Below, piece by piece: positions 54,036 to 63,176 of a stretch of DNA of 64,000 nt. How positions within the stretch are numbered: position 1 is the first letter of the stretch; each line of letters starts with the position of its first letter. The position numbers and the translations under genes were made by a program. The stretch is taken from the NCBI RefSeq assembly GCF_900188315.1, contig NZ_LT897781.1, positions 2,108,001 to 2,172,000 on the forward strand, in the 5' to 3' direction. The stretch comes from Marinobacter sp. es.042. GTDB taxonomy: Bacteria; Pseudomonadota; Gammaproteobacteria; Pseudomonadales; Oleiphilaceae. The notes beneath the pieces are model-generated. The model made no database searches. It had not been told where the DNA came from and was given only the letters and a program-made list of their open reading frames with translations.

Positions 54036-56681
54036 TCAGCCAGTATTTCGCATACCCGCAGCGATACCTGCCATGGTGACTTTAAGTGCTCTTTCCACCA
54101 GTTCCGGCACCTCGCCCTTGCCTTCACTTTCCCGGTCCCGCCGTAGCAATTCGGCCTGAAGGTAATGCAGTGGATCCGTGTATGGGTTACGCACCCTCAT
54201 CGAATGCGCAAAGACTGGCTCTCCCTCCAGCAGATCCGTTTGTTCCTTGAGTTCCAGAAGCCTCTCGATACAACCCTGGAGGCGCACGCGAAGACTCTCC
54301 CCAAGGGCTTTCAACCGATCATCGTCCAGCAGCGTCTGCTCATAATAGCTGGCGATGCGCAGGTCTGCCTTGGCCAGCACCATTTCCAGCATATCCACAT
54401 AGGTGCGGAAGAACGGCCAGCCCTGCATCATCTCTCGCAATACCGGGAGCCGGTGGTCCCGGGCCGCCTCCTCAAGCGCCACGTCACTGCCTAGCCAACT
54501 GGGCAGCATCAGCCGCATCTGGGTCCAGGCGAAGATCCACGGAATGGCCCGAAGGCTTTCCACGCCGCCAGTGGCCTTTCTCCGGGCCGGGCGACTTCCG
54601 AGCGCCAGTTTCCCCAGGGCCTGCTCCGGTGTGACCTGGCGGAAATAGGGCACGAAATCCGGATTCTCCCGGACCACGTCGCGGTAGGCTTTCAAGGACC
54701 GCTCGGTAAGCCAGTCCATGGTTTCCCGCCAGCTGTCCTCGGGCTGGGGTGGCGGGGCCAGGGTAGCTTCGATAACCGCCGTGGTGTAGAGCGTCAGGCT
54801 CTGAACCGCCAGCCTCGGCAAACCGAACTTGAAGCGGATCATTTCGCCCTGCTCGGTAATCCGGAAACTGCCGTTTACCGAGCCCGGCGGCTGGGACAGT
54901 ATCGCCCGGTTGGCTGGTCCGCCGCCACGGCCAACGGTACCGCCCCGGCCGTGGAACAGGGTCAGATGCACGCCATACTGGCGGGCAACGTGGGTTAGTT
55001 TCTCCTGGGCCTGGTACTGGGCCCAGGCCGCCATCAACTGGCCGGCATCCTTGGAAGAATCCGAGTAGCCGATCATCACTTCCTGCCGGCCCTGGCAATA
55101 CTCCCGATACCACTCAACCTCGTACAGCGCAGACATGCTGTCTGGCGCACCACGCAGGTCATCCAGGGTCTCAAACAGGGGCACAACCCGCATCGGAAAC
55201 TTCATTCCGGATTCCCTGAGTAGCAAAATCACGCTCAGTACATCAGAGGGCTTGCTGGCCATGGAGATAACATAGGACCCGAGGGCTTCCGGCGTTTGCT
55301 GCGCCACCACTTCACAGGTTGCCAGCACCTCGCCGACCGATTCCGAGGGCTCCCAATTTCGGGGGACCAGTGGACGCCGGCCCTGAAGTTCCTTCACCAG
55401 GAATGCCTGGCGCTCCTGCTCTGACCAGGACAGATAATCCCCCAGGCCAAGATAATCGACCATTTCGGCTACCGCCTCCGCGTGGCGGCTGGCCTCCTGG
55501 CGGATGTCCAGGCGAATCAAAGGCAGGCCAAAGGTATGCGCCCGACGGATGGTATCCAGCAGCGGACCATTGGCGATGTCCTCGAGTCCGCACTCAACCA
55601 GCGACCGGTAACAGAGCTCCAGGGGACCGGTGAAATCCTCGTTTTCAAAGAGAATATCGCTGGCATCCGCGGTCTCGCCGTTTACGCTCGCCTCTGCCCA
55701 GTCCCGGGTTCTGATCAGCCGCTCACGGAGTTCGGCGAGCACATGGCGGTAGGGTTCCCGGGAGTCACCAACAACGGCTTTGAGCTCGTCGCTGGCCTGC
55801 CACATGGACAGTTCGGCCCGCAGCGCCTGAATATCACGAAGATAGAGATCTGCTGCCATCCAGCGGCCAAGCAGGAAGACCCGGCGGGTCACCTTGTGGG
55901 TGACATTCGGATTGCCATCACGATCACCGCCCATCCAGGAGGCAATCCGGATGGGGGATGCCTGCAGGGGAAGGCCCTTTCCGGTCGCGTCTTCAAGCGA
56001 CGTATCGAGGCTCCTCAGAAACTGTGGCAGGGCCTGCCACAGGCTGTTCTCGATAACCGCAAAGCCCCATTTGGCCTCATCCACTGCGGTTGGTCGCTCC
56101 TGACGAATCTCGTCGGTGTGCCAGGCTTCGGTAACCAGTTGAGACAGGCGATTGACGATTTCCTCCCGTTCAGCAGGCATGAGGTCGTCATGGTCCAGAC
56201 GCGCCAGGCAGTCCGACATCTCGTCGTATTTCATAATAAGGGTGCGACGCGCCACCTCGGTGGGGTGGGCCGTCAGCACAAACTCGATTCGCAGATCCGC
56301 CACCCTCTGATGCAGTTCCTCCGGCGTGACATCACCTTGCTTGAGCCGCTCAAACACCTCCCCCAGGGATTCGACCATCAGATCAGACTGGTGCCCTCTT
56401 TTGCGACGAATACCATGGTACTGCTCGGCAAGGTTGGCCAGGTTCAGGAACTGGTTGAAAGCACGGGTCACCGGAAGCAGCTCATCATCGCTCAACTTGC
56501 GCAGCAGATTGACCAGTCGCTGGCCGGACCCGCTTTCCTGGCGACGGTCGGACTTGGCTGCCGCCCGAATTTCCTCAATCAGCTCGTAGCATTCCTGTCC
56601 GGGATACCGCCGTATGCTCTGGCCCAGAAGTTCACCCAGCATTCGTACGTTTTCTCGGAGTTCGGGATGTAGCTCAGTCAC
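54036..56681 (-). CDS. ppc: Phosphoenolpyruvate carboxylase
   Basis: Forms oxaloacetate from PEP and bicarbonate to refill the TCA cycle. The 881 residues include the catalytic His in VLTAHPTEVARR near 137, GYSDSSKDAG near 535, FHGRGGTVGRGGGP near 570 and the C-terminal MRNTG. All catalytic blocks are intact. Divergent from the small gene at 56786 with 104 bases between. Confidence 0.97.
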   Translation of the reverse strand: MTELHPELRENVRMLGELLGQSIRRYPGQECYELIEEIRAAAKSDRRQESGSGQRLVNLLRKLSDDELLPVTRAFNQFLNLANLAEQYHGIRRKRGHQSDLMVESLGEVFERLKQGDVTPEELHQRVADLRIEFVLTAHPTEVARRTLIMKYDEMSDCLARLDHDDLMPAEREEIVNRLSQLVTEAWHTDEIRQERPTAVDEAKWGFAVIENSLWQALPQFLRSLDTSLEDATGKGLPLQASPIRIASWMGGDRDGNPNVTHKVTRRVFLLGRWMAADLYLRDIQALRAELSMWQASDELKAVVGDSREPYRHVLAELRERLIRTRDWAEASVNGETADASDILFENEDFTGPLELCYRSLVECGLEDIANGPLLDTIRRAHTFGLPLIRLDIRQEASRHAEAVAEMVDYLGLGDYLSWSEQERQAFLVKELQGRRPLVPRNWEPSESVGEVLATCEVVAQQTPEALGSYVISMASKPSDVLSVILLLRESGMKFPMRVVPLFETLDDLRGAPDSMSALYEVEWYREYCQGRQEVMIGYSDSSKDAGQLMAAWAQYQAQEKLTHVARQYGVHLTLFHGRGGTVGRGGGPANRAILSQPPGSVNGSFRITEQGEMIRFKFGLPRLAVQSLTLYTTAVIEATLAPPPQPEDSWRETMDWLTERSLKAYRDVVRENPDFVPYFRQVTPEQALGKLALGSRPARRKATGGVESLRAIPWIFAWTQMRLMLPSWLGSDVALEEAARDHRLPVLREMMQGWPFFRTYVDMLEMVLAKADLRIASYYEQTLLDDDRLKALGESLRVRLQGCIERLLELKEQTDLLEGEPVFAHSMRVRNPYTDPLHYLQAELLRRDRESEGKGEVPELVERALKVTMAGIAAGMRNTG

Positions 56682-56785
56682 ATTGACGTCCTTTTGAATT
56701 GACGGAGGCGAAGTAAACTTACGATACTAAGGAACAGTCGAGAAAGTCTATTGGCGATTCAAGCCTGTAGCTGCAAGGAGTTATC

Positions 56786-57019
56786 ATGAAGGTCACTGAT
56801 TTGCCCAAACACTGGGAACAGCAAAAAGAGCCCGTGGAGCGCACCCACGATTATAATCTGCGCCTGCCGCTGGAAGATGCCGCACGCGTGGCCGCACTGG
56901 CGGAACTTTACCCGGACCGCAGTGAAAGCGATATTCTGAACGACATGATTGGTGCAGCTCTGGACGATCTGGTACGCCAGAGCCCACTGAAGGACAAGCT
57001 GGAAGGGAAAGACAAGTAA
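56786..57019 (+). CDS. Small protein, paralogue of the facing gene
   Basis: A 77-residue protein: MKVTDLPKHWEQQ, then YNLRLPLEDAARVAALAELYP and SESDILNDMIGAALDDL. This aligns with the first 70 residues of the convergent 57052-57396 product but lacks its C-terminal 45 residues. The helix pattern suggests a small helical DNA- or protein-binding fold, but function is unknown. The ATG at 56786 has AAGGAG 7 bases upstream. A hairpin (57027-57046) separates the two genes. Confidence 0.82.
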   Translation: MKVTDLPKHWEQQKEPVERTHDYNLRLPLEDAARVAALAELYPDRSESDILNDMIGAALDDLVRQSPLKDKLEGKDK

Positions 57020-57026
57020 ATAGCTG

Positions 57027-57046
57027 CGGGCAGCTTTCGCTGCCCG
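57027..57046. terminator. Hairpin between the convergent paralogues
   Basis: CGGGCAGC/GCTGCCCG around loop TTTC. There is no T-run, so terminator function is tentative. Confidence 0.45.
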
Positions 57047-57051
57047 TGTCG

Positions 57052-57396
57052 TCAGGCGACTGATTCCAGTTGACGAGCCTTGAGGCGCTGGATGTGCTTC
57101 TGGCTCAGGCTGACAAACTTGGGAGTCAGGCCCTGATCTTCGTAGATCTCGAAGCCATCCTCGTCGTACGCCACCACTTTAGTGCCCTGAACATACGGAA
57201 AGCTGGTCTCCATTTCGTCCAGAGCTGCAGAAATCAGATCCCGCATCAGATCCTGAGGCGACTTCATCGGGTAGAGCGCTGCGAGTTTCTCGAGACGCTT
57301 GTGATGCTGGTCAGACAACGCCATGAAGTAGGCGTCTCGGGTAAGCCGACCACGTGCATGCTTGTCCCAGTAATTGACCAGATCTTTGATTTTCAT
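57052..57396 (-). CDS. Protein annotated elsewhere as type 1 pili tip component
   Basis: A 114-residue protein like Pseudomonas proteins carrying that label, which has no evident basis. It reads MKIKDLVNYWDKHA, a conserved helical core with LAALYPMKSPQDLMRDLISAALDEME, then FPYVQGTKVVAYDEDGFEIYED and a C-terminal helix. No signal peptide or pilin domain is visible, so a cytoplasmic role is more likely. Paralogue of the facing 77-residue gene. The ATG at 57396 gives the family's standard start. Confidence 0.85.
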   Translation of the reverse strand: MKIKDLVNYWDKHARGRLTRDAYFMALSDQHHKRLEKLAALYPMKSPQDLMRDLISAALDEMETSFPYVQGTKVVAYDEDGFEIYEDQGLTPKFVSLSQKHIQRLKARQLESVA

Positions 57397-57532
57397 GGTG
57401 CCTTCACTCCTGCATCTTATTGATGGCGCACGGCGCACGAAAACTGTGCATCCGTTTCCGGAAGTGTAGACGAAGCCGTCGGTCCGGGGGCGAGAAAATT
57501 GGTAACGGATTGTACTTACCGATCCGCCATTC

Positions 57533-58390
57533 TCAGTGCTCGTTCTCTCCCCGCTCCACGCCTTTCACCGCCTGCCACACGGCATCCAGCGCCTCCAGAG
57601 ATTCTTCGTCCATATCGCGGCCCTCCCGTTCCAGCACACGTTCAATCGCCCGGAACCGGGCGTTGAATTTATGGTTGGTTCGATTGAGTGCCTGCTCAGG
57701 GTTAACCTTCATGAACCGTGCCAGGTTTACACAGACGAACAGGAGATCGCCGAGCTCATCTTCAACGGCATCGGGATCACCGGCGCCCGTCTGTGCGGCT
57801 TCCCATGCCTCCTTGAGCTCGTCGATTTCCTCGTGAAGTTTGTCGAAAACCGGGCCAACATTCGGCCAGTCGAAACCGTGCCGGGCTGCCCGTTTCTGGA
57901 GCTTCTCGGCCCGAGCCATTGCAGGCAGGGTCCGGGCAATGCCGTCAAGCCGACTGACCGGGGCGCTGGCTTCCGGTGCCGGCTTCATTGCCCGCTCCTC
58001 GGCCTTGATGCGCTCCCAGCTTTCCTTGATCCAGGCCTCATCCGGCCGGTTATCCGGATCAATGCGACTTTCCAGGGTCCCTTCCGGAAAAACGTGTGGA
58101 TGCCGCCGTACCAGTTTGCGCACGAGATGATCGACCACACCGTCAAAATCGAAATGGCCATCTTCCCGGCCAAGCTGGGTGTAGAAGATGACCTGGAACA
58201 GCAGGTCCCCCAGCTCGTCTTTCAGATGCGGATAATCCTCACGTTCAATGGCATCGGCAACTTCGTAAGCTTCCTCCAGCGTGTGCGGCACGATGGTCTT
58301 GTAGGATTGCCTGGTATCCCATGGACAGCCCGTCTCCGGATCCCGCAGCCGGGCCATCAGGGTTTTCAGATCGTCGATGGTATAGGTCAT
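57533..58390 (-). CDS. mazG: Nucleoside triphosphate pyrophosphohydrolase MazG
   Basis: Hydrolyses NTPs to NMP and PPi; in E. coli MazG is reported to lower ppGpp-linked effects. The 285 residues contain two MazG repeats, with CPWD near 22, EExxE-type EEAYEVADA near 37, DELGDLLFQV near 57, and a second DELGDLLFVCVN near 210. Starts within the relA stop (ATGA overlap), so the two are co-translated. Confidence 0.94.
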   Translation of the reverse strand: MTYTIDDLKTLMARLRDPETGCPWDTRQSYKTIVPHTLEEAYEVADAIEREDYPHLKDELGDLLFQVIFYTQLGREDGHFDFDGVVDHLVRKLVRRHPHVFPEGTLESRIDPDNRPDEAWIKESWERIKAEERAMKPAPEASAPVSRLDGIARTLPAMARAEKLQKRAARHGFDWPNVGPVFDKLHEEIDELKEAWEAAQTGAGDPDAVEDELGDLLFVCVNLARFMKVNPEQALNRTNHKFNARFRAIERVLEREGRDMDEESLEALDAVWQAVKGVERGENEH

Positions 58391-60624
58391 CCGCGTTTAC
58401 GCCTTACATCAATGATATTGGGCAGGTTACGGATCTGCGCCAGCAAACGCGCCAGCTGCTCGAGGCTGGAAATCTCCACCGTCACGGTCATGGTGGCCGT
58501 GTTCTCGTCCTTGTTGCTCAGGGTATTGAGCGACAGCACGTCACTCTTGGAGGCCGACAACACCTGGGTTATATCTCTGAGCAGTCCCGATCGGTCATAG
58601 GCTTCAATTTCAATGTCGACGGGATAGACAGCAGCCTGCCGGCCACCCCAGCTGACTTCAATTATCCTGTTGGGCTCGAACTCACGCAGATTCAGGAACG
58701 TCAGGCAGTCCTGGCGATGGACCGTAACCCCACGGCCAACCGTGATGTAGCCACCGATCGCGTCTCCGGGCAACGGTTTGCAACATTTCGCCACCTGGGT
58801 CTTGAGCTTGCCGACGCCCAGGATCTGGATATCCGATTCCGTATCGTAGGGCTTGCGGCGCTGGGCGCTGAGTTTCAGATCCAGTTGTTCGGACTTGGGC
58901 TCCAGCATCTGCTGGGCCACATTGGCGACATGCGTAGGGCGAAGGTCACCGGCTCCAGTGGCTGCAAACATGTCCTCCGCACTTTGGTAATTAACCTTCC
59001 TGGCAAGCTCACCAAGATCTACATCGTATAGCGACAGACGCCTGAACTCGTCCTCGAGAATGGCCCGACCGTCAACGATATTGCGACCACGATCCTGCTG
59101 TTTGAACCAGTGGGTTACTTTGGCGCGCGCCCTCGAAGTCTGAATGTAACCAAGGCTCGGGTTCAGCCAGTCGCGGCTTGGGGCCGGGTTGTTGGAGGTC
59201 AGAATAAACACCTGATCGCCGGTTTTCAGTGGATAGGTCAGCGGAACGATTCGGCTGTTCACCCGCGCACCGCGGCAGGCGTGGCCGATCTCCGTGTGAA
59301 CCCGGTAGGCGAAATCCACCGGCGTTGCCCCCTGGGGCATGTCCACCACGTGGCCCTCGGGTGTGAATACATACACCCGATCCGATGCGACATCGGATTT
59401 CAGGTGGTCGGCCAGCCCGGACAGGTCGCCCAGCTCCTCCTGCCACTCCAGAACCTGGCGCAGCCAGTTGATCTTGGCATCGTAGCCGGTCGACTTGTTA
59501 CCTTTGTCCATGCCCTTGTACAACCAGTGGGCACAAACGCCCAGCTCCGCCTCCTCATGCATGGTGTGGGTTCGGATCTGCACTTCCATGACCTTGCCCT
59601 CGGGCCCGATCACGGCGGTATGCAGGGACTGGTAACCGTTTTCCTTCGGGTTGGCGATGTAATCGTCGAACTCGTTGGGGATGTGGCGCCACAGCGTGTG
59701 GACAATACCCAGTGCGGCGTAACAGTCGCGAACTTCCGGAACCAGGATACGTACGGCGCGAACATCGTAAACCTGGGAAAAGTCGATGCCCTTGCGGCGC
59801 ATTTTTCGCCAGATGCTGTAGATGTGCTTGGCACGCCCGGACAGCTCGCCCTCAATGCCATAGGCTTTCAGTTCAGTTTGCAGGGTTTCAATCACCCGCT
59901 TGATGTAACCGTCGCGATCCAGGCGCTTTTCGTCCAGCAGTTTGGCGATCTTTTTGTAGGCGGAACCATGCAGGTACCGGAAAGAAAGATCTTCCAGTTC
60001 CCACTTGATGTGACCAATGCCAAGCCGGTGGGCCAGCGGCGCGTAGATATCAAACACTTCCCGGGCGACGCGCATGCGCTTTTCTTCCGGAGCATCCTTT
60101 ACCGCCCGAATGGCGCAGGTACGCTCCGCCAGCTTGATCAGGGCAACCCGGACATCGTCGATCATGGTGACGAGCATCTTGCGGACGTTGTCCAGCTGGC
60201 CTTCGCTCTGGCCCAGCACGTTGCCCTTCAGCGGGTGGTGGATGGACGAAATGGCCGCCATCTGCTGTACGCCGTTGATCAGGCCCGCCACCTCATCGCC
60301 AAATTCCTTGCGGATTGCCTCCAGGGGAACGCGCTCTTCACGCACGGCGCGATAAAGGATCGCCGCCACCAGGCTGGCCTGATCGAGGTGCAGCTCCGCC
60401 AGAACCTGGGCCATCTCGATGCCAATCCGGAAGCTGCTGGAACCAGGTGCCCACTGGCGATCCTGCCGGAAAGCCTGAAGATCGATTTCCGCTGCCTTTT
60501 CGCAGGCCAACCGGAACTGGTCAGCGTCGTCCAGGTGCGTTTGCGAGGCTATCTGGTTTACCCAGCCCTCGATATCCACCTGGCCGTCGCCAGTCATTGC
60601 GTAGTCTTCGCGAACTTTTACCAT
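58387..60624 (-). CDS. relA: (p)ppGpp synthetase RelA
   Basis: Ribosome-associated synthetase that makes (p)ppGpp on amino-acid starvation. The 745-residue length matches E. coli RelA (744). The hydrolase-like domain has lost the HD residues (ILYRAVREERVP near 80), as in RelA proteins. The synthetase core has DVRAVRILVPEVRDCYAALG, and the TGS (VYVFTPEGHVVDMP), zinc-finger (KCCKPLPGD) and ACT domains follow. I chose ATG 60624 (MVKVRED) over 60660 because it matches the family start. Confidence 0.95.
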   Translation of the reverse strand: MVKVREDYAMTGDGQVDIEGWVNQIASQTHLDDADQFRLACEKAAEIDLQAFRQDRQWAPGSSSFRIGIEMAQVLAELHLDQASLVAAILYRAVREERVPLEAIRKEFGDEVAGLINGVQQMAAISSIHHPLKGNVLGQSEGQLDNVRKMLVTMIDDVRVALIKLAERTCAIRAVKDAPEEKRMRVAREVFDIYAPLAHRLGIGHIKWELEDLSFRYLHGSAYKKIAKLLDEKRLDRDGYIKRVIETLQTELKAYGIEGELSGRAKHIYSIWRKMRRKGIDFSQVYDVRAVRILVPEVRDCYAALGIVHTLWRHIPNEFDDYIANPKENGYQSLHTAVIGPEGKVMEVQIRTHTMHEEAELGVCAHWLYKGMDKGNKSTGYDAKINWLRQVLEWQEELGDLSGLADHLKSDVASDRVYVFTPEGHVVDMPQGATPVDFAYRVHTEIGHACRGARVNSRIVPLTYPLKTGDQVFILTSNNPAPSRDWLNPSLGYIQTSRARAKVTHWFKQQDRGRNIVDGRAILEDEFRRLSLYDVDLGELARKVNYQSAEDMFAATGAGDLRPTHVANVAQQMLEPKSEQLDLKLSAQRRKPYDTESDIQILGVGKLKTQVAKCCKPLPGDAIGGYITVGRGVTVHRQDCLTFLNLREFEPNRIIEVSWGGRQAAVYPVDIEIEAYDRSGLLRDITQVLSASKSDVLSLNTLSNKDENTATMTVTVEISSLEQLARLLAQIRNLPNIIDVRRKRG

Positions 60625-60681
60625 ATCGGTCTTGTTATTCCTGATGGTTTCCGCAGCCATCCCTGACTGCCCACAACATCG

Positions 60682-62031
60682 TCAGCCGGAATCCCTCTCA
60701 AACAACGCGATGGATTCCACATGGGTGGTGTGGGGGAACATGTCCATCACACCTGCGCGCACCAGTCGATAGCCGTTGCGCACCATTACGCCTGCATCGC
60801 GCGCCAGGGTGGCCGGATTGCAGGAGACATAGACTATCTTTTGTGCCCCGAAGGCCGTGAGGTACTTGCAGATCTCCTCGGCACCGGAACGGGGCGGATC
60901 AATCAGAATCTTGTCGAACCCTTCTTTGGCCCAGCTCTGGGCCGTGAAGTCACCGTGCAAGTCGGCACCGTGAAAAGCGACATTGTCGAGACCGTTTAGT
61001 TCCGCGTTTTCCCGGCCCCGTACGACCATGGTCTCGTCGCCTTCCACGCCAACAACCTGCCCGCCTCGCGTGGCAAGCGGCAGAGTGAAATTCCCCAGAC
61101 CACAGAACAGATCCAGGACTCGCTCGCCAGGCTGGACATCCAGCCATTCCACGGCCCTGTGTACCATTGCGCGATTGATGCCTGCATTGACCTGGGTAAA
61201 GTCCATGGGATGAAATTTCATGGTCAGGTCGAATTCATCCAGTCGGTAGCTCAGCCGTTCATCATCCCGGCCCGCTGACTCGGGCCAGATCCGATGGACG
61301 GTGTCGGGCCCTTTCGGCTGCAGGTAAATATGCAATTCGTGGGCCTGACCAAAGGCGATGAGTTTTTCCCGATCACCAACCGACAGCTCATCCATGTTAC
61401 GGAACACCATCACGGCAACGTCGTCGCCACAGGCAATTTCCACCTGGGGGATTCGGCTGTAGGCCTCCAGATCGTGAAGCATGTTGCGCAGCGGCAATAT
61501 CCGCTCGCCAATGCGCGGATCCAGCACCACGCATCGATCGATGTCGGTCAGGAAACTGTTACGTTTCTCCCGGAAGCCAACCAGGACAGACTCCCGGGCC
61601 TTGACGTAACGAACACCCAGGCGAGCCTTTCGACGGTACCCCAGACTCTCTTCCGAGCGCAGGGGGGCAATCCATTCTTCGGGCTCGATGCCCCCGAAAT
61701 GGGCAAAATGTTCCCGCAGGGTGTTTTCCTTGAACTCGATCTGGGCATCGCCACTCATGTGCTGAAGGCTGCAACCACCACACAGGTCGGCAAACTCGCA
61801 GGGGGGCGCCTGGCGACCGGGGGCAGCGTCCAGAACCTCTTCGGTACGCAATTCATCGAACTTGCTTCGACTGGACACCACTTTCGCCATCACGGTTTCG
61901 CCCGGCAGGGCGCCATCGACAAATTGGGTTTTGCCGTCCTGACGGGCAATACCCCGGCCATCATGGCTCAGGGTTTCAATCTCACAGCGCACGGGCTCTT
62001 TTGGAAGAACCTTCCTGCGTCGTCTGCTCAT
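60682..62031 (-). CDS. rlmD: 23S rRNA (uracil1939-C5)-methyltransferase
   Basis: Methylates U1939 of 23S rRNA. The 449-residue protein has a TRAM domain at the N-terminus, iron-sulfur ligands [14 protein letters not shown] near 78-90, the SAM motif [16 protein letters not shown] near 305 and catalytic Cys in [12 protein letters not shown] near 407. Lies between cysM and relA on the same strand. Confidence 0.94.
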   Translation of the reverse strand: MSRRRRKVLPKEPVRCEIETLSHDGRGIARQDGKTQFVDGALPGETVMAKVVSSRSKFDELRTEEVLDAAPGRQAPPCEFADLCGGCSLQHMSGDAQIEFKENTLREHFAHFGGIEPEEWIAPLRSEESLGYRRKARLGVRYVKARESVLVGFREKRNSFLTDIDRCVVLDPRIGERILPLRNMLHDLEAYSRIPQVEIACGDDVAVMVFRNMDELSVGDREKLIAFGQAHELHIYLQPKGPDTVHRIWPESAGRDDERLSYRLDEFDLTMKFHPMDFTQVNAGINRAMVHRAVEWLDVQPGERVLDLFCGLGNFTLPLATRGGQVVGVEGDETMVVRGRENAELNGLDNVAFHGADLHGDFTAQSWAKEGFDKILIDPPRSGAEEICKYLTAFGAQKIVYVSCNPATLARDAGVMVRNGYRLVRAGVMDMFPHTTHVESIALFERDSG

Positions 62032-62057
62032 AATTGGGTCTCTTGATAAAGTCGTAT

Positions 62058-62951
62058 TCAGGCGCCGGGGAACACACCGGTGGAAAGATAGCGGTCGCCG
62101 CGGTCACAGATGATGGCCACGATGATGGCGTTTTCAACCTGCCGGGAGAGCTTGAGCGCGGCTGCAATCGAACCGCCGGAGGATACGCCACAGAAAATGC
62201 CCTCTTCGGAAGCCAGGGCCCTCATCGTGGTCTCTGCTTCTTCCTGACCTACGTCCAGCACCTGGTCGACGCGGGCCGCGTCGTAGATTTTCGGCAGGTA
62301 AGCTTCGGGCCAGCGCCGGATCCCGGGGATCGAGGCGCCCTCTTTTGGCTGCAAACCGATGATACGGATATCCGGGTTGCGCTCCTTGAGGTAGCGCGAC
62401 ACCCCCATAATGGTGCCGGTGGTGCCCATGGAGCTGACAAAATGGGTAACCCGCCCGCCGGTCTGCTCCCAGATTTCCGGGCCGGTAGTACGGTAGTGCG
62501 CCAGGGGGTTGTCCTGGTTGCTGAACTGGTCCAGCACGGTACCCTTGCCTTCCGCCTGCATCTTGAGGGCCAGGTCACGGGCCGTTTCCATGCCTTCTTC
62601 CCTGGTGACCGTGACAATCTCCGCACCATAGGCGCGCATGGATGCCCGGCGCTCCTCACTCATGTTCGCGGGCATGATGAGCACCATGCGGTACCCCTTG
62701 ATCGCCGCCGCCATGGCCAGAGCGATGCCGGTATTGCCGCTGGTCGCCTCAATCAGCGTATCCCCTGGCTTGATGTCGCCCCGGCGCTCCGCTTCCTGAA
62801 TCATGCTGATGGCCGGGCGATCCTTAACCGAGCCGGCAGGGTTGTTGCCCTCCAGCTTGGCCAGAATCACGTTACTCGTCTCACCGGGGAGACGCTGCAG
62901 GCGAACCAGAGGGGTGTGCCCGACATAATCTTCAATGGTGGGAAAATGCAT
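62058..62951 (-). CDS. cysM: Cysteine synthase B
   Basis: Makes cysteine from O-acetylserine and sulfide or thiosulfate. The 297 residues carry PLP lysine in [11 protein letters not shown] near 42, the substrate loop [12 protein letters not shown] near 70, and PLP phosphate loop [10 protein letters not shown] near 178. Its 5' end faces gacS across 225 bases that show no other feature, in the same arrangement as Pseudomonas. Confidence 0.95.
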   Translation of the reverse strand: MHFPTIEDYVGHTPLVRLQRLPGETSNVILAKLEGNNPAGSVKDRPAISMIQEAERRGDIKPGDTLIEATSGNTGIALAMAAAIKGYRMVLIMPANMSEERRASMRAYGAEIVTVTREEGMETARDLALKMQAEGKGTVLDQFSNQDNPLAHYRTTGPEIWEQTGGRVTHFVSSMGTTGTIMGVSRYLKERNPDIRIIGLQPKEGASIPGIRRWPEAYLPKIYDAARVDQVLDVGQEEAETTMRALASEEGIFCGVSSGGSIAAALKLSRQVENAIIVAIICDRGDRYLSTGVFPGA

Positions 62952-63176
62952 ATGATAACCCTGTGGTACACTTTTGGCTTCGCATGATACGCGTTATCGC
63001 CCCGGTCTCCCAATACAGCTTCTCGCTATATCCATGACCGGCAGCTATATCCGCCAAGGGATTTTCCGGTACTGTCGGGACTGATACCACAGTTATCCCT
63101 TTCCGGATCAGCTATTCTTAACACGGACGTTTTCCGCTCTGCGACGCGGACAAAAGCAATAATTCAGGATCACGGT

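Noticed and set aside
59110..60666. 518-codon antisense frame in relA
   Set aside because: Shadow of relA without family features.
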